Assembly: GCA_016927245.1 (NCBI GenBank)
Contig: JAFGNA010000003.1
Span: 1-52,722 of the forward strand
Length of the DNA: 52,722 bases
DNA from: Candidatus Woesearchaeota archaeon
Lineage (GTDB): Archaea; Nanobdellota; Nanobdellia; Woesearchaeales; WJKR01
Direction of reading: 5' to 3'
The translations under genes and the position numbers were made by a program. Below are positions 29,524-38,865 of the stretch, piece by piece. Numbering within the stretch: the stretch's first letter is position 1; each line of letters starts with the position of its first letter. Below the pieces are notes generated by a model, which worked only from the letters and a program-made list of their open reading frames with translations, ran no database searches and was not told where the DNA came from.

Positions 29524-32253
29524 ATGCAACGAAAATCCCAGCTCATGGAACTCGACCTCATCGTCGCCATTGCCATACTCATAGCAGGGCTCATAGCCCT
29601 CAAGACGATGTACATCCACTCCTATGACTCACCGCAGCTCCAGACGAGCGCCCAGGACGCCGTGCGCTCGCTCCAGGCAAGGACGGTCGGCACGCTTGAC
29701 CAAAGCCTGATAGAAGGCCTCCAAGCAACGCTCGGCCCTGACGCGCTGGAACTCGACGAGACCATCGCGCGGCAACTGCTCATCCTCTACATCAACGGCC
29801 ACCACGAAGAGGCGTCCTTGCTCGCAAAGTACGCCCTCAACGACCTCCTCCCCGGTATGCACTACAACGTCACCGTGCTGAGCAAGTCAGAAACCATTCC
29901 TGAACAGGACGAGCGCTACTCCCTGGTCGCGGACCACGAACCGGTGGAGCAAGCGGCCACCCAGTCGCGCATCATGCTCTCAGGGCTCCAAGTGGCGAAG
30001 CCGGTGTACGGCTACACCGCCACGGCCTACCTCACCAGCGGCCGGGCCGAGCGGGCCAGCCACGCCCGTTTCGGCGGCTTCGTCGGCCAGGGGGACATCA
30101 CCGTCCGCCTCGACCTCCCCAGCGACGTCACGCTGCCGGGCGACCTCCGATCGTTCATCCTCGAAGGCGACATCCACGCTGACTTCGACGTCAACGTCAA
30201 TGGCGATTACTGCTTCCAAGTCCTCGACATCGACTCGTCGCCTGGCGAGGTAGACGTGCGGCGGTGGGACCTCCTGCTCCCCTGTGGCAACTTTCTCGAG
30301 CCAGGGACCAACGAGGTCACCGTCGAGTTCACCACGTCCGACACCGACAACCATTACATCGGCGGCGGCTACCTCAAGGCGACCTACGCCGACGACGCCG
30401 TCTACGGCGTCTCGCCCACGGTGAAGGAACGGCACTACCTCCCCGGCATCGCCGGCGTGTTCAACCTGTACGACGCAGTCTACATCCCTGGCGAGCTCCT
30501 CAGCATGGACATCCGACTCCACTACGACTCCGACCACACCAACACCAACAACACCGTGTTCTTCACCTTGGGGAGCGAGCTCCTCTACATGGACAACACC
30601 AGCACCGCCGTCGTCGATCACACCATCAGCGACAGCGAGATCAGCGCCGCGCTGGACTATGGCGACTTCGAGAACCAGACCGTGCCGTTCAGGATGGGCT
30701 TCGACAACGGCTCGCTCGAACTGCTCGCGTCCAACATCATCGACGCCGTGCTCGTCACCGACGTGAGCGGGAGCATGGACTGGCGGTTCGACATCAACTC
30801 GGCAACCAACAGTTACGACCGCGGTTGCTACGACCCCGACCTGTACGACAACTCCACGAAGAGGCTCTCAGTGGCGAAGTGCGCGAGCAAGAACTTCACC
30901 AGCCTCATCCTCAATGATGACAACCAGTTCCTGGAGCCGAACAGGATAGGGCTGGTGAGCTATAACGGCGCGCTCAGGGAGTCGTTCGACCTCTCCTCCT
31001 CAGAATCCGATGTCGTCGCTGAGATAGATGGTTACAGCGCTGGCGGCAGCACTTGCATCTGCTGCGGCATCCTAGAGGCCGCTCGCATGATTGAGGATGA
31101 CTATCACGGGACTGATTGGGAGAACGTCACCCGAGCGATGGTCATCATGACGGACGGCGTCGCGAACGTCAACTGTCCCCTCCTCAATAATTGGGAGCCT
31201 TACGCCGCGGTGAGCGGCGTGGGCGACCTGGATAACAACGGCTACGTCAACCAAGGCGGCGATTACGCCGTCGCGGCCGCGAATTACTCGTTCCACGAGT
31301 ACAACATCAGCATCTACACCGTCGGCATCGGCACGCTGGACCGCATCGACAACAAAACCCTGTATTACATGGCAGCGGTGGACAACAAGAGCCACTACAA
31401 GCGCGCCACCAGCCCCGAGGCCCTCATCGACATCTACAATGACATCGCCCGCGACATCATCCGTATCGCTGACTACAATGCCCAGGTCATCTCGTTCGAG
31501 GTCGATGTTGAGGACTCCGAGCTTTTTCATGACTCCTACATCGAGTACGAGTACCGGCCGTACGCCCTGCCAGCCTTGAATGGGAAGCTGCTCATCGACG
31601 GCGAACGTTCACCATTCTCGAGTTCAGGGGCTTGCGAGGCAGACGTCGGCTTCCCCGACGCGGTCCTCCCTGTCGAGGGCGTCATCACGAGCTATTCCGG
31701 CAATCACTGGACTGATTACTTGGGCGTCAACGACGAGGATATCTTCGACCTCTCAGACTACCTCAACGACTACGAATCGTTGGGCGACCCGTTCACCATC
31801 GGCATCCCGCCAGGCGTCATGAGCCGGGGACTGAACACGTTCACCTTGCGCACCGCTGATGACCCGGGAGATCCTAAGGGGTGCTCCCCTGATGACAAGC
31901 TCCTCTACACCGCGGCCATCAACAACACGTTCGTCCTCGGCGGCGTTTACGAGGAAGCAGAGGGATGCCTCTGGGACGTGCTCATGCTCGGCGACCTGGT
32001 CGAGGACATTCGCATACCCTCTGATTACGCGGGCGATGAACATTGTACCTACACCGGCGGCGGCCCCGGTTCGGGAGAGGATGACGTCTGGCGGGCGCTC
32101 GCGCTCGACGTGTTCAGCTCGTTCGACCTCGACAATGACGGCGACCTCGAGGTCAGCTTCGACGAGGAGGAGCTCGAGTTCAACGCCGTTGAGCAGGAGG
32201 ACATCCCGTACCTGTGGGGCCCTGCTTTGCTGGAGGTGACCGTATGGCGCTGA
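29524..32253 (+). CDS. Giant von Willebrand factor A-domain surface protein of the pilus locus
   Basis: 909 residues. One N-terminal transmembrane helix near 12-30, 370 residues of beta-rich extracellular sequence, then a VWA domain at about 405-640 with the MIDAS motif DVSGSM near 412 and a later TDG near 541 (metal-dependent adhesion site). A CICCGILE cluster lies inside the VWA domain, an unusual insertion. After it come beta-rich domains with several Cys. Probably the pilus tip or adhesin, by analogy to VWA-containing tip proteins. It overlaps the next gene by 10 nt. Confidence 0.8.
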   Translation: MQRKSQLMELDLIVAIAILIAGLIALKTMYIHSYDSPQLQTSAQDAVRSLQARTVGTLDQSLIEGLQATLGPDALELDETIARQLLILYINGHHEEASLLAKYALNDLLPGMHYNVTVLSKSETIPEQDERYSLVADHEPVEQAATQSRIMLSGLQVAKPVYGYTATAYLTSGRAERASHARFGGFVGQGDITVRLDLPSDVTLPGDLRSFILEGDIHADFDVNVNGDYCFQVLDIDSSPGEVDVRRWDLLLPCGNFLEPGTNEVTVEFTTSDTDNHYIGGGYLKATYADDAVYGVSPTVKERHYLPGIAGVFNLYDAVYIPGELLSMDIRLHYDSDHTNTNNTVFFTLGSELLYMDNTSTAVVDHTISDSEISAALDYGDFENQTVPFRMGFDNGSLELLASNIIDAVLVTDVSGSMDWRFDINSATNSYDRGCYDPDLYDNSTKRLSVAKCASKNFTSLILNDDNQFLEPNRIGLVSYNGALRESFDLSSSESDVVAEIDGYSAGGSTCICCGILEAARMIEDDYHGTDWENVTRAMVIMTDGVANVNCPLLNNWEPYAAVSGVGDLDNNGYVNQGGDYAVAAANYSFHEYNISIYTVGIGTLDRIDNKTLYYMAAVDNKSHYKRATSPEALIDIYNDIARDIIRIADYNAQVISFEVDVEDSELFHDSYIEYEYRPYALPALNGKLLIDGERSPFSSSGACEADVGFPDAVLPVEGVITSYSGNHWTDYLGVNDEDIFDLSDYLNDYESLGDPFTIGIPPGVMSRGLNTFTLRTADDPGDPKGCSPDDKLLYTAAINNTFVLGGVYEEAEGCLWDVLMLGDLVEDIRIPSDYAGDEHCTYTGGGPGSGEDDVWRALALDVFSSFDLDNDGDLEVSFDEEELEFNAVEQEDIPYLWGPALLEVTVWR

Positions 32254-33194
32254 CCAAGAAGGCGTACTTCTTCAGCCTCGCCGTGCTCCTCTTCCTCGCG
32301 GTCCTGACCGTCTTCCTCTCCTCGCGCGCCGACCCCGGCTTCACCCGGCAATCAGCGGTGCACGCGCAGCGCATCGCAGAGGTGCAATCGTTCCTCGACG
32401 CGGTCGAGCGCGACGCGGACACGGCGCTGTACGTCGCTTCTTATCGCTCATTCCTCGTCCTCGATCAGGAAGTGCTGTATAAGGAAGACAAGTGGGTGAA
32501 CGAGGATGATTGGTCGGCTAGTTTTGATGACGCGTACGAGGAGCTCGTCCTCTATGGCACGCTCGTCGGCGAACCGATAGCGCTCACCGACGGGTACGAC
32601 ATCGAGCAGTGGCTGGAGAACCTCGACTCCCTCACGCAACACTTGCGGCTCGACCTCGCCATCACCGGCCTCGAGGTGCGCGCACGGCAGGACGACCCCT
32701 GGCATGTCAAGACGAGCCTCACCGGCCAGTTGCGCCTCCACGACGCGTTCACCGATTCGGTCTGGGACTACGCGTTCGCGGCTGAGACCGACGTGCCCGT
32801 CACCCTGCTCAACGACCCAGTATACACGAAGGGGACGGGTCAGCGCTACGCCCAGCGCATCACGATGAGCCCGCACGCCCCTGAAGGGCCAGTTCCTGTG
32901 TCTGCGATGCAGGATCACATCGAGGAGCCTTGGTACGTGGCGACCGGGGAGGGGGTGGGCTTCCTCGACCGGCTGCAAGGCCGCTTCACGCCTTCCGCTA
33001 ATGGCATCGAGAGCCTGGTCGACGTCCGCCTTATGCAGGCGATTGGCGTCCTGCGGGAAGAAGCTGCTTCCATCGTCGACTGGCAGTACCTAGTCTTACC
33101 AGAAACCGCTGATTGCGTCCTCGAGGGCGTCCCGGAACCATGGGCTTTGGTGCCCGCCAGTAGGAGTGATGACTATGCGTGTAGCCAGCCATAA
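32244..33194 (+). CDS. Membrane-anchored extracellular protein of the pilus locus
   Basis: 316 residues starting MALTKKAYFFS with a transmembrane helix at about 8-24, then a soluble domain of about 290 residues with an early helical part (QSAVHAQRIAEVQSFLDAVE) and a beta-rich remainder with Cys near the end. Overlaps the VWA gene, so translationally coupled. It may be a minor pilin with a large head; family not recognised. Confidence 0.65.
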   Translation: MALTKKAYFFSLAVLLFLAVLTVFLSSRADPGFTRQSAVHAQRIAEVQSFLDAVERDADTALYVASYRSFLVLDQEVLYKEDKWVNEDDWSASFDDAYEELVLYGTLVGEPIALTDGYDIEQWLENLDSLTQHLRLDLAITGLEVRARQDDPWHVKTSLTGQLRLHDAFTDSVWDYAFAAETDVPVTLLNDPVYTKGTGQRYAQRITMSPHAPEGPVPVSAMQDHIEEPWYVATGEGVGFLDRLQGRFTPSANGIESLVDVRLMQAIGVLREEAASIVDWQYLVLPETADCVLEGVPEPWALVPASRSDDYACSQP

Positions 33195-33200
33195 CAGAAA

Positions 33201-33240
33201 GATATATAAACTATCAGGCGAGAGGACTGCTATAAAAAGG
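33201..33240 (+). promoter_or_regulatory. Two TATA-like elements before the pilus ATPase gene
   Basis: GATATATAAA at 33201-33210 and TATAAAAAGG at 33231-33240, the first giving a transcript start near 33235 and a short leader with GAGGAG at 33245-33250. This gives the assembly genes (33253-37019) an independent promoter from the pilin genes. Confidence 0.6.
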
Positions 33241-33252
33241 GGTTGAGGAGTC

Positions 33253-34779
33253 ATGGGAGAGGAACAACCGACTACATCTTCGGTGCCCGCAGCCAAGCAA
33301 CGGGCGCCGGCTGCTGAGGGGCCGAAAATCCTTGAGCAGTACAGCACCCAGGTCAGGAACATCCAGGTCAATGTGGTCATCGAGGCTAAGCCTGACTCGT
33401 ACACGTCCACGTACGGCGTGAGCATCAGCGGCATCAGCAAGACCACGGAGATAATCCTTGAGGAGATTCGTGAGGAGCTTATCAGGAAGATGGAGCTCGA
33501 GGATCTCTCAGTAGACGAGTCGACCGGCGAGGTCGACCGGCAGTTCGACGCGGAGCTCAACCGCCAGATCAACCTGTACTTCGCGTACGAGGCCGACGAG
33601 ACCAAGAACGTGCTGCGCAGTTACATACTCTCTAGGAGCCTCGGCATGGGCTACGTCGACTTCTTGCTCCATGACGTGCACCTCGAGGAGATCGCCATCG
33701 ACAACGCGCACGACCCTATTTGGGTGTACCATCGCAAGTGGGGATGGTTGCAGACCAATATCTACATGAGTAGCGAGGACCAGATACAACAGGCCGCTTC
33801 TCGCATCGGCCGGAACGTTGGCAGGCAGATCAACACGCTTAACCCGTTGCTCGACGCGTTCCTCTCCTCAGGCGAGCGCGTCAACGCGACCATTAGTCCT
33901 ATCACGCCGAGGGGTAACACTATCACCTTGAGAAAGTTCTCAGATGACCCGTGGACCATCACTAAGTTCGTGCAGAACAAGACGATCAGCTCCGAGGTCG
34001 CCGCGATGCTCTGGCAGGCCATCCAGTTCGAGATGAGCATCCTCGTCGTCGGCGGCACCGCCTCTGGCAAGACGAGTACGCTGAACGCCCTCGCCAACTT
34101 CATCCCACCGAACCAGCGCATCATCAGCATCGAGGACACGCGCGAGCTGCGGCTCGCCAGCTACTTGTACTGGGTGCCCATGATGACGAGGTTGCCTAAC
34201 GCTGAGGGCAAGGGCGCCGTGAGCATGGAAGACCTCCTCGTCAACTCTTTGCGCATGCGCCCGGACCGCATCCTCGTCGGCGAGGTGCGCCGCAAGGCAG
34301 AGGCTGAGACCTTGTTCGAGGCCATCCACACCGGCCACAGTTGCTACGGCACGTTCCACGCGAACGACGCCCGCGAGGCCGTCGCTAGGCTCACGAACGA
34401 TCCGGTGAACGTGCCTAAGGCGCTCCTCCCGGCCATCAACCTCTTGCTCGTCCAGTTCCGCAACCGCCGGACGGGCAAGCGCTGCACCTTCCAGGTGGCG
34501 GAGGTCACGGACAAGTGCGAGCATAACGTCCTGTACCAGTATGATGTCAAGCGTGATGCGCTCGTCAGGCAGAACAAGTCTTCTCGCTTCGTCCAGGAGC
34601 TCAGCCTGTTCACAGGTCTCTCCGAGGCGGAGTTGCAGGCGGATCTCAAGGAGAAGCAGTTCATCATCGAGTCGTTGGTGCGGGGGAAGGTGTTCAATAT
34701 CGAGCGGGTGGGCAAGACCATGGCTGATTATTACGCTGACAAGGAGTCGCTGCTCAAGCGGCTGAAAGGGAAGAACTGA
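33253..34779 (+). CDS. Type IV pilus/archaellum-type secretion ATPase (TadA/FlaI/GspE family)
   Basis: 508 residues. Walker A GGTASGKTST near 267, a following Asp box (SIEDTREL near 295) and Walker B DRILVGEVR near 338, then His box HTGHSCYGTFHAND. The N-terminal domain (about 30-230) is family-typical. It should power assembly of the fibre from pilin subunits in the membrane. Followed by the two platform genes. Confidence 0.9.
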   Translation: MGEEQPTTSSVPAAKQRAPAAEGPKILEQYSTQVRNIQVNVVIEAKPDSYTSTYGVSISGISKTTEIILEEIREELIRKMELEDLSVDESTGEVDRQFDAELNRQINLYFAYEADETKNVLRSYILSRSLGMGYVDFLLHDVHLEEIAIDNAHDPIWVYHRKWGWLQTNIYMSSEDQIQQAASRIGRNVGRQINTLNPLLDAFLSSGERVNATISPITPRGNTITLRKFSDDPWTITKFVQNKTISSEVAAMLWQAIQFEMSILVVGGTASGKTSTLNALANFIPPNQRIISIEDTRELRLASYLYWVPMMTRLPNAEGKGAVSMEDLLVNSLRMRPDRILVGEVRRKAEAETLFEAIHTGHSCYGTFHANDAREAVARLTNDPVNVPKALLPAINLLLVQFRNRRTGKRCTFQVAEVTDKCEHNVLYQYDVKRDALVRQNKSSRFVQELSLFTGLSEAELQADLKEKQFIIESLVRGKVFNIERVGKTMADYYADKESLLKRLKGKN

Positions 34780-34802
34780 TGGGGTGAACTGATATAGCGC
34801 GC

Positions 34803-35612
34803 ATGCTTTTCCACAAGCTCGCCACGTACTTCCCATTGCTGGGACAGCATCTCCGCGTGGCGCGCATTGACAAGAGTTCTGAGCGGTTCCTCAAGGAGGC
34901 GGTGTTCTCCTCGTTGGTGTTCTCCCTCGCTTTCTTCTTCGTGTTCCTCATCATCAGCCTGATGCTCTCGTTCAGTCCTGCCATCGCGTTCGTTGCGTTC
35001 TTCATCATCCTCTTCTTCACCTTCTACGCGTTCATCAACAGGCCGCAGTACAACGCGCTCAAGGCCGAGCAGGTCGTCGAGTCAGAGATAGTCTCCGCCG
35101 TGCGCTTCCTCATCCTCGAGCTGCGCTCAGAGAGGAGCCTGTACGGCGCCATCACGAACGTGAGCAGGAACTTCTCTCTCATCGGCATCTACTTTGATGA
35201 GATCATCGACAAGGTTAAGATGGGCAAGACGCTTGAGCAGGCATTGAACGAGGCCGTCGAGTTGTGCCCTTCTCCGCATCTCAGGAACGTGTACTGGCAG
35301 CTCCTCAACAGCCTCCAGACAGGCGCTGACATTACCTCTGCGTTGCAGGTGCTCCTGGATGACATCATCGAGTCCCAGAAGATCCATATCCAGGAGTACG
35401 GCCGCGAGCTCAACGCGCTCAGCCTGTTCTACATGATGGTCAGCATCATCATCCCTACTGTCGGGTTCACCATCATCACCGCGGTGCTCACGTTCATCGG
35501 ATTCCCTATCGGCATCGGCCTGCTCATCGGCGTATGGGTCCTCCTCTCTATCGTGCAGTACTTCTTTCTCATGATAGCGGCCCATAGGCGGCCGACGGTG
35601 GAGGCGTACTAG
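34803..35612 (+). CDS. Pilus assembly platform protein, TadB/C/FlaJ-like, first
   Basis: 269 residues with three to four transmembrane helices and a cytoplasmic T2SF-like domain: paired helices at about 40-80 (VFSLAFFFVFLIISLML and another), a helical loop, and two helices at the end (SIIIPTVGFTIITAVLTFIG). Half of the platform that binds the ATPase. Spaced 23 nt from the ATPase gene and followed without a gap by the second platform gene. Confidence 0.85.
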   Translation: MLFHKLATYFPLLGQHLRVARIDKSSERFLKEAVFSSLVFSLAFFFVFLIISLMLSFSPAIAFVAFFIILFFTFYAFINRPQYNALKAEQVVESEIVSAVRFLILELRSERSLYGAITNVSRNFSLIGIYFDEIIDKVKMGKTLEQALNEAVELCPSPHLRNVYWQLLNSLQTGADITSALQVLLDDIIESQKIHIQEYGRELNALSLFYMMVSIIIPTVGFTIITAVLTFIGFPIGIGLLIGVWVLLSIVQYFFLMIAAHRRPTVEAY

Positions 35613-35613
35613 C

Positions 35614-36798
35614 ATGGCATCGCGGGAACGGCTGAAGGAATCACAAGCTCCTCCTCCTAAGTTTCCTGTCCGCCGAGAGCGTTTGCGCAGGCTGCAGGAG
35701 CCCGAGACGACCATCGATGACTTCTTCCTCAAGGACCGCGCCATCCAGTTCGAGAAGCGTCGCGTCCGCAAGTCGCTCGGAATGTCCGTCTCCGCTACGC
35801 CGATTAAGAAACGGTCGTATTACGACCGGCTCAAGGTGGACTTGTACCGTGCCGGCGTGGACGCCGAGCCTTCCCGCGTCATCAAGCTGATACTCTACCT
35901 GGCCATCGTGGCGCTCGTCGTTGGCGCTGCTGTCATCGGCGGCGTCGCCCTGTACCACTTGTTCCCGTTCGGCACCATCGTCTTGTACCTCTTGGTGTGG
36001 TCAGTGCTCGGCTTCGTCGCGTTGTACTCGTTGGCCGTGCTGCTCCTCAAGGTCTACCTTTCCTACAGGGTGTTCAGGCGGAAGATGGAGGTGGAGCAGG
36101 TCTTGCCGGAGTTCCTCAGGCTCGTCGCGACGAATTATCGGAGCGGGATGCCGCTCGACGAGGCGTTGATCAAGAGCAACCGGCCTCGGTTCGGCATCTT
36201 CTCCAAGGAGATTGAGCTCGTCGCCAAGACGACGAAGGTGAAGGGCGATCTTGCTAAGTCGCTGGAGATATTCAGCAAGAAGTTCGATTCGAAGATTTTG
36301 CAGCGTGCGATGAACAATATCGTGATGAGCGTGAGGAGCGGGTCCAACATTTCCGAGCTTCTCGAGGAGATCGCGAACAACATCACGAAGATGCGCAATA
36401 TGCGCGTCAGCATGGCGGCGAACGTGAAGAACTACATCATCTTCATCATCGTCGCGGGCGTCATCATCGCCCCCTTGATGTTCAGCATGAGCTATACCAT
36501 GAACACTACCATTGCGGGGGTGAAGGCCGGCATGGACGTCTCGTCCATGTCGACGGCGGGGCAGGGATTGCTCAACGTGCAATCAGAGGGCGGCGTCGAC
36601 CCTGGTGATTTCAACGTGTTCGCGTTGCTCATGCTCATCACGAACAGCTTCGTGTCGGCGTTCGTCATCAGCATGCTGAGGTATGGCAACTTCCAGCAGG
36701 GCATCAAGCGCATCCCGGTCTTCCTGGCCATCAGCGTCGCCCTGTATTTCCTGGGCAAGTGGGTGTTGTCCTTGCTCTTGATGAGCACATTCGCGTGA
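35614..36798 (+). CDS. Pilus assembly platform protein, TadB/C/FlaJ-like, second
   Basis: 394 residues. A charged cytoplasmic N-terminus of about 90 residues, two transmembrane helices near 95-145, a T2SF-type cytoplasmic domain (EFLRLVATNYRSGMPLDEAL, NIVMSVRSGSNISELLEEIA) and three or more helices at the end. Pairs with the preceding gene as a heterodimeric platform, the Tad type of arrangement. The start ATG is 1 nt after the previous stop. Confidence 0.85.
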   Translation: MASRERLKESQAPPPKFPVRRERLRRLQEPETTIDDFFLKDRAIQFEKRRVRKSLGMSVSATPIKKRSYYDRLKVDLYRAGVDAEPSRVIKLILYLAIVALVVGAAVIGGVALYHLFPFGTIVLYLLVWSVLGFVALYSLAVLLLKVYLSYRVFRRKMEVEQVLPEFLRLVATNYRSGMPLDEALIKSNRPRFGIFSKEIELVAKTTKVKGDLAKSLEIFSKKFDSKILQRAMNNIVMSVRSGSNISELLEEIANNITKMRNMRVSMAANVKNYIIFIIVAGVIIAPLMFSMSYTMNTTIAGVKAGMDVSSMSTAGQGLLNVQSEGGVDPGDFNVFALLMLITNSFVSAFVISMLRYGNFQQGIKRIPVFLAISVALYFLGKWVLSLLLMSTFA

Positions 36799-36815
36799 AG
36801 AGGTGGTGTTGAACA

Positions 36816-37019
36816 ATGGCTATTTTGGAGACGAAGGCGGACCAGCTCATGGCGGTCATCGATAGGAACAAGTCCTTGACGTCGAAGCAGGCGGCGAAGG
36901 AGCTCGGCGTCACTGAGGATTATGTGCGCCGGTTGGCGGAGACGTTGCAGAAGAACGGTCTCATCGACCTCAAGGCGTCCGCGTTCACCCTCACGTTGCT
37001 GGCCAAGCAGGGATCATGA
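36816..37019 (+). CDS. Small winged-helix protein at the end of the pilus operon
   Basis: 67 residues: KADQLMAVIDRNKSLTSKQA, GVTEDYVRRLAETLQKNGLI, a complete helix-turn-helix followed by a beta hairpin. AGAGGTGG (36798-36805) precedes the start. It may be a transcription regulator of the locus or an adaptor. Its 3' end overlaps the convergent gene by 6 nt. Confidence 0.7.
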   Translation: MAILETKADQLMAVIDRNKSLTSKQAAKELGVTEDYVRRLAETLQKNGLIDLKASAFTLTLLAKQGS

Positions 37020-38462
37020 CTGCACGATCTTGGTCTCGTCGAGGAAGCTCTCTATCTGCCTCTCGTGCTTCTCGCACACGTACTTCGTGACTTTGTGCGT
37101 CCTGCTCTCGTCCCACATCTCTATCTTCTTCATGTGGTTGATGGGGAAGAGCTTGTCGCACACGACGCACCTGCGGTGGATGATGCGGGGGAGGAGGAGG
37201 TACTTGTTGCGGTGCTCGACGAGGAGCGGCTTGGTCGGGTCTTCGTAATGGGCTGTGGTGATGTTCTTCCCTTCTCGGCCGTTGATGATGCTCATGTCGT
37301 CCTCTGCGTAGTAGTAGGTGTAGTCGTCTTCCATGTGCAGCTCGCCGTTGTGCTTCTGGAAGTCTGAGATGCTGACTCGCTTGTACTGCTGGGTGAGCTT
37401 CTTCCAGAGGTCCTTGTCGTCCCGGAGTAGGATGATGTGGCTGTTGATCATCTCGCTGCGTTCCTTGAGCGCGTCTCCGCCGTCGATGTTGAACGATTCC
37501 TGGAGCCGTTTCTTCACCGCTTCGAGCTGCTTCTGCTTGATGGCGTCGTTGATGTCGATCTCTTTCCATCCCATCTCGAGGAGGAATCGCTTCACTCGTT
37601 CCTCGTTGTCCTCTGAGAACTCCTCGAGGTAGGAGAGGATCCTCTGCAGCGAGTTGTCAGGTGTGTTGATGCCGTAGATGACGCTGTCGATGATGTATTC
37701 TTTCCAGCCGAGCTTGATGAGGTCTCGCTTGACGTCCTGCACGTTCCTGTTCTTGTCCTTGACTTGGTGGATGATGAAGTGGGAGAGCTTCTTGATGTTG
37801 GGGTGCGGCTTGAAGATGTCGTAGAAGATGAAATCCACTATCTCCTCATGCCATCCCTGCCGTGCGAGGAATGACTTGATGTCGTTGAACGAGCTCCCTT
37901 TGGCGATGGCGTCTATGATGCTCTTCTTGACCTGTTCGAGGATGTGGTGGAACCGGTCGATGTCCTCGATGTGGTGGATGCTCGCGTACTCCCGGTACGG
38001 GTTGTTCTTGCCGACGAGGACGAGGTCGACGGTCTTCTCTTCCCACCCCTTCCTGAGGAGGATGCTCTTCACGTGCTCCTCGCTGTTGCCTTCTCTGAGC
38101 TGCTTCTCGATGTACTCCTCGAGGGTTTGCAGGTCATTGGAAGGGAGGTGTGCCCCGTAGCGCTCGAGCTCTTGCTGCTCCAGCTCGAGGAGGTGCGATT
38201 CCACGGTGTCGGCCATCCTGTTCTTGTCTTGCTCATCGGTGATGCTGTCCGCGAGGGTCTCGTCGCCGAACACTTCCTTGATCCAGGTGGCGAAGTCGTT
38301 CCGCTCCTCGTTGACGTGGTGTTGGAAGGTGCTCTGCTCCATCATGCGCAGCTGCAGCACGAGGTCCCGTAGGCTCGTGATGTCCAGCCCGTTCTGGAGG
38401 TGGAAGAGCTCTCGCTGGCCTGCTCGTTGCAGCGCATTGAAAGAATCGTGCTCCTCACCCAT
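37014..38462 (-). CDS. Protein with four Gly-Trp helical repeats and a C-terminal zinc-binding region
   Basis: 482 residues. An N-terminal part contains FQHHVNEERNDFATWIKEVF (46-65), a motif seen in DUF5752-type proteins. Four repeats of about 50 residues follow, each ending in GW plus a hydrophobic helix (GW at 139, 203, 252 and 298; e.g. KSFLARQGWHEEIVDFIF), similar to UBA/TPR-like helical pairs. The C-terminus carries CVVC and later CEKH, a likely zinc site. Cytoplasmic, no membrane helix. Convergent with the pilus locus; a scaffold role is inference. Confidence 0.6.
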   Translation of the reverse strand: MGEEHDSFNALQRAGQRELFHLQNGLDITSLRDLVLQLRMMEQSTFQHHVNEERNDFATWIKEVFGDETLADSITDEQDKNRMADTVESHLLELEQQELERYGAHLPSNDLQTLEEYIEKQLREGNSEEHVKSILLRKGWEEKTVDLVLVGKNNPYREYASIHHIEDIDRFHHILEQVKKSIIDAIAKGSSFNDIKSFLARQGWHEEIVDFIFYDIFKPHPNIKKLSHFIIHQVKDKNRNVQDVKRDLIKLGWKEYIIDSVIYGINTPDNSLQRILSYLEEFSEDNEERVKRFLLEMGWKEIDINDAIKQKQLEAVKKRLQESFNIDGGDALKERSEMINSHIILLRDDKDLWKKLTQQYKRVSISDFQKHNGELHMEDDYTYYYAEDDMSIINGREGKNITTAHYEDPTKPLLVEHRNKYLLLPRIIHRRCVVCDKLFPINHMKKIEMWDESRTHKVTKYVCEKHERQIESFLDETKIVQS

Positions 38463-38520
38463 CTTTTTTCGGTGTTCTCTCGCGCTGAGGCTATAAAAAT
38501 GTTTCTTTTTTTCTCTTCTG

Positions 38521-38865
38521 TCACCAGTTCTTGATGGCGCTCGTCACGTTCCGGTGCCACTCGTTGACGATGCTGCTGAGCCGTTGCTTGATGTCGTCCT
38601 TGTCCGTGGTGGCGTACAAGTAGCGGTACCCGCCGCCTGCGATGTTGAGCTGTCGTCGTTCAACGAGTTCTTTGCTGAGCAGCCGGGCGACTGCTTTCTG
38701 CACCGTGCTCCGTTCCGATCCTCGCAGCGTTGCTATCTCGTTGACGGACAGCGCTTTTTCCTGTGCGAGGAGGAAGAGGAGGAGCTCGTATTCAGTCTTG
38801 TTCAGCTCGAAGCTGCACGTGATGATGTCCTGGAGGTTGATGGTGGTGCAGGCGAAGTTGATCAT
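38521..38865 (-). CDS. TrmB/MarR-like HTH regulator linked to gdhA
   Basis: 114 residues. Winged helix pattern NKTEYELLLFLLAQEKALSV, NEIATLRGSERSTVQKAVAR and LLSKELVERRQLNIAGGGYR, like TrmB or MarR family proteins without a ligand-binding domain. Its ATG at 38865 overlaps the gdhA TGA (ATGA), so it is translated with glutamate dehydrogenase and may control it or its own operon. Confidence 0.7.
   Translation of the reverse strand: MINFACTTINLQDIITCSFELNKTEYELLLFLLAQEKALSVNEIATLRGSERSTVQKAVARLLSKELVERRQLNIAGGGYRYLYATTDKDDIKQRLSSIVNEWHRNVTSAIKNW

Noticed and set aside
30264-30917. 217-codon plus-strand frame inside the VWA gene
   Set aside because: Arg/His-rich shadow of the coding frame, without any motif.
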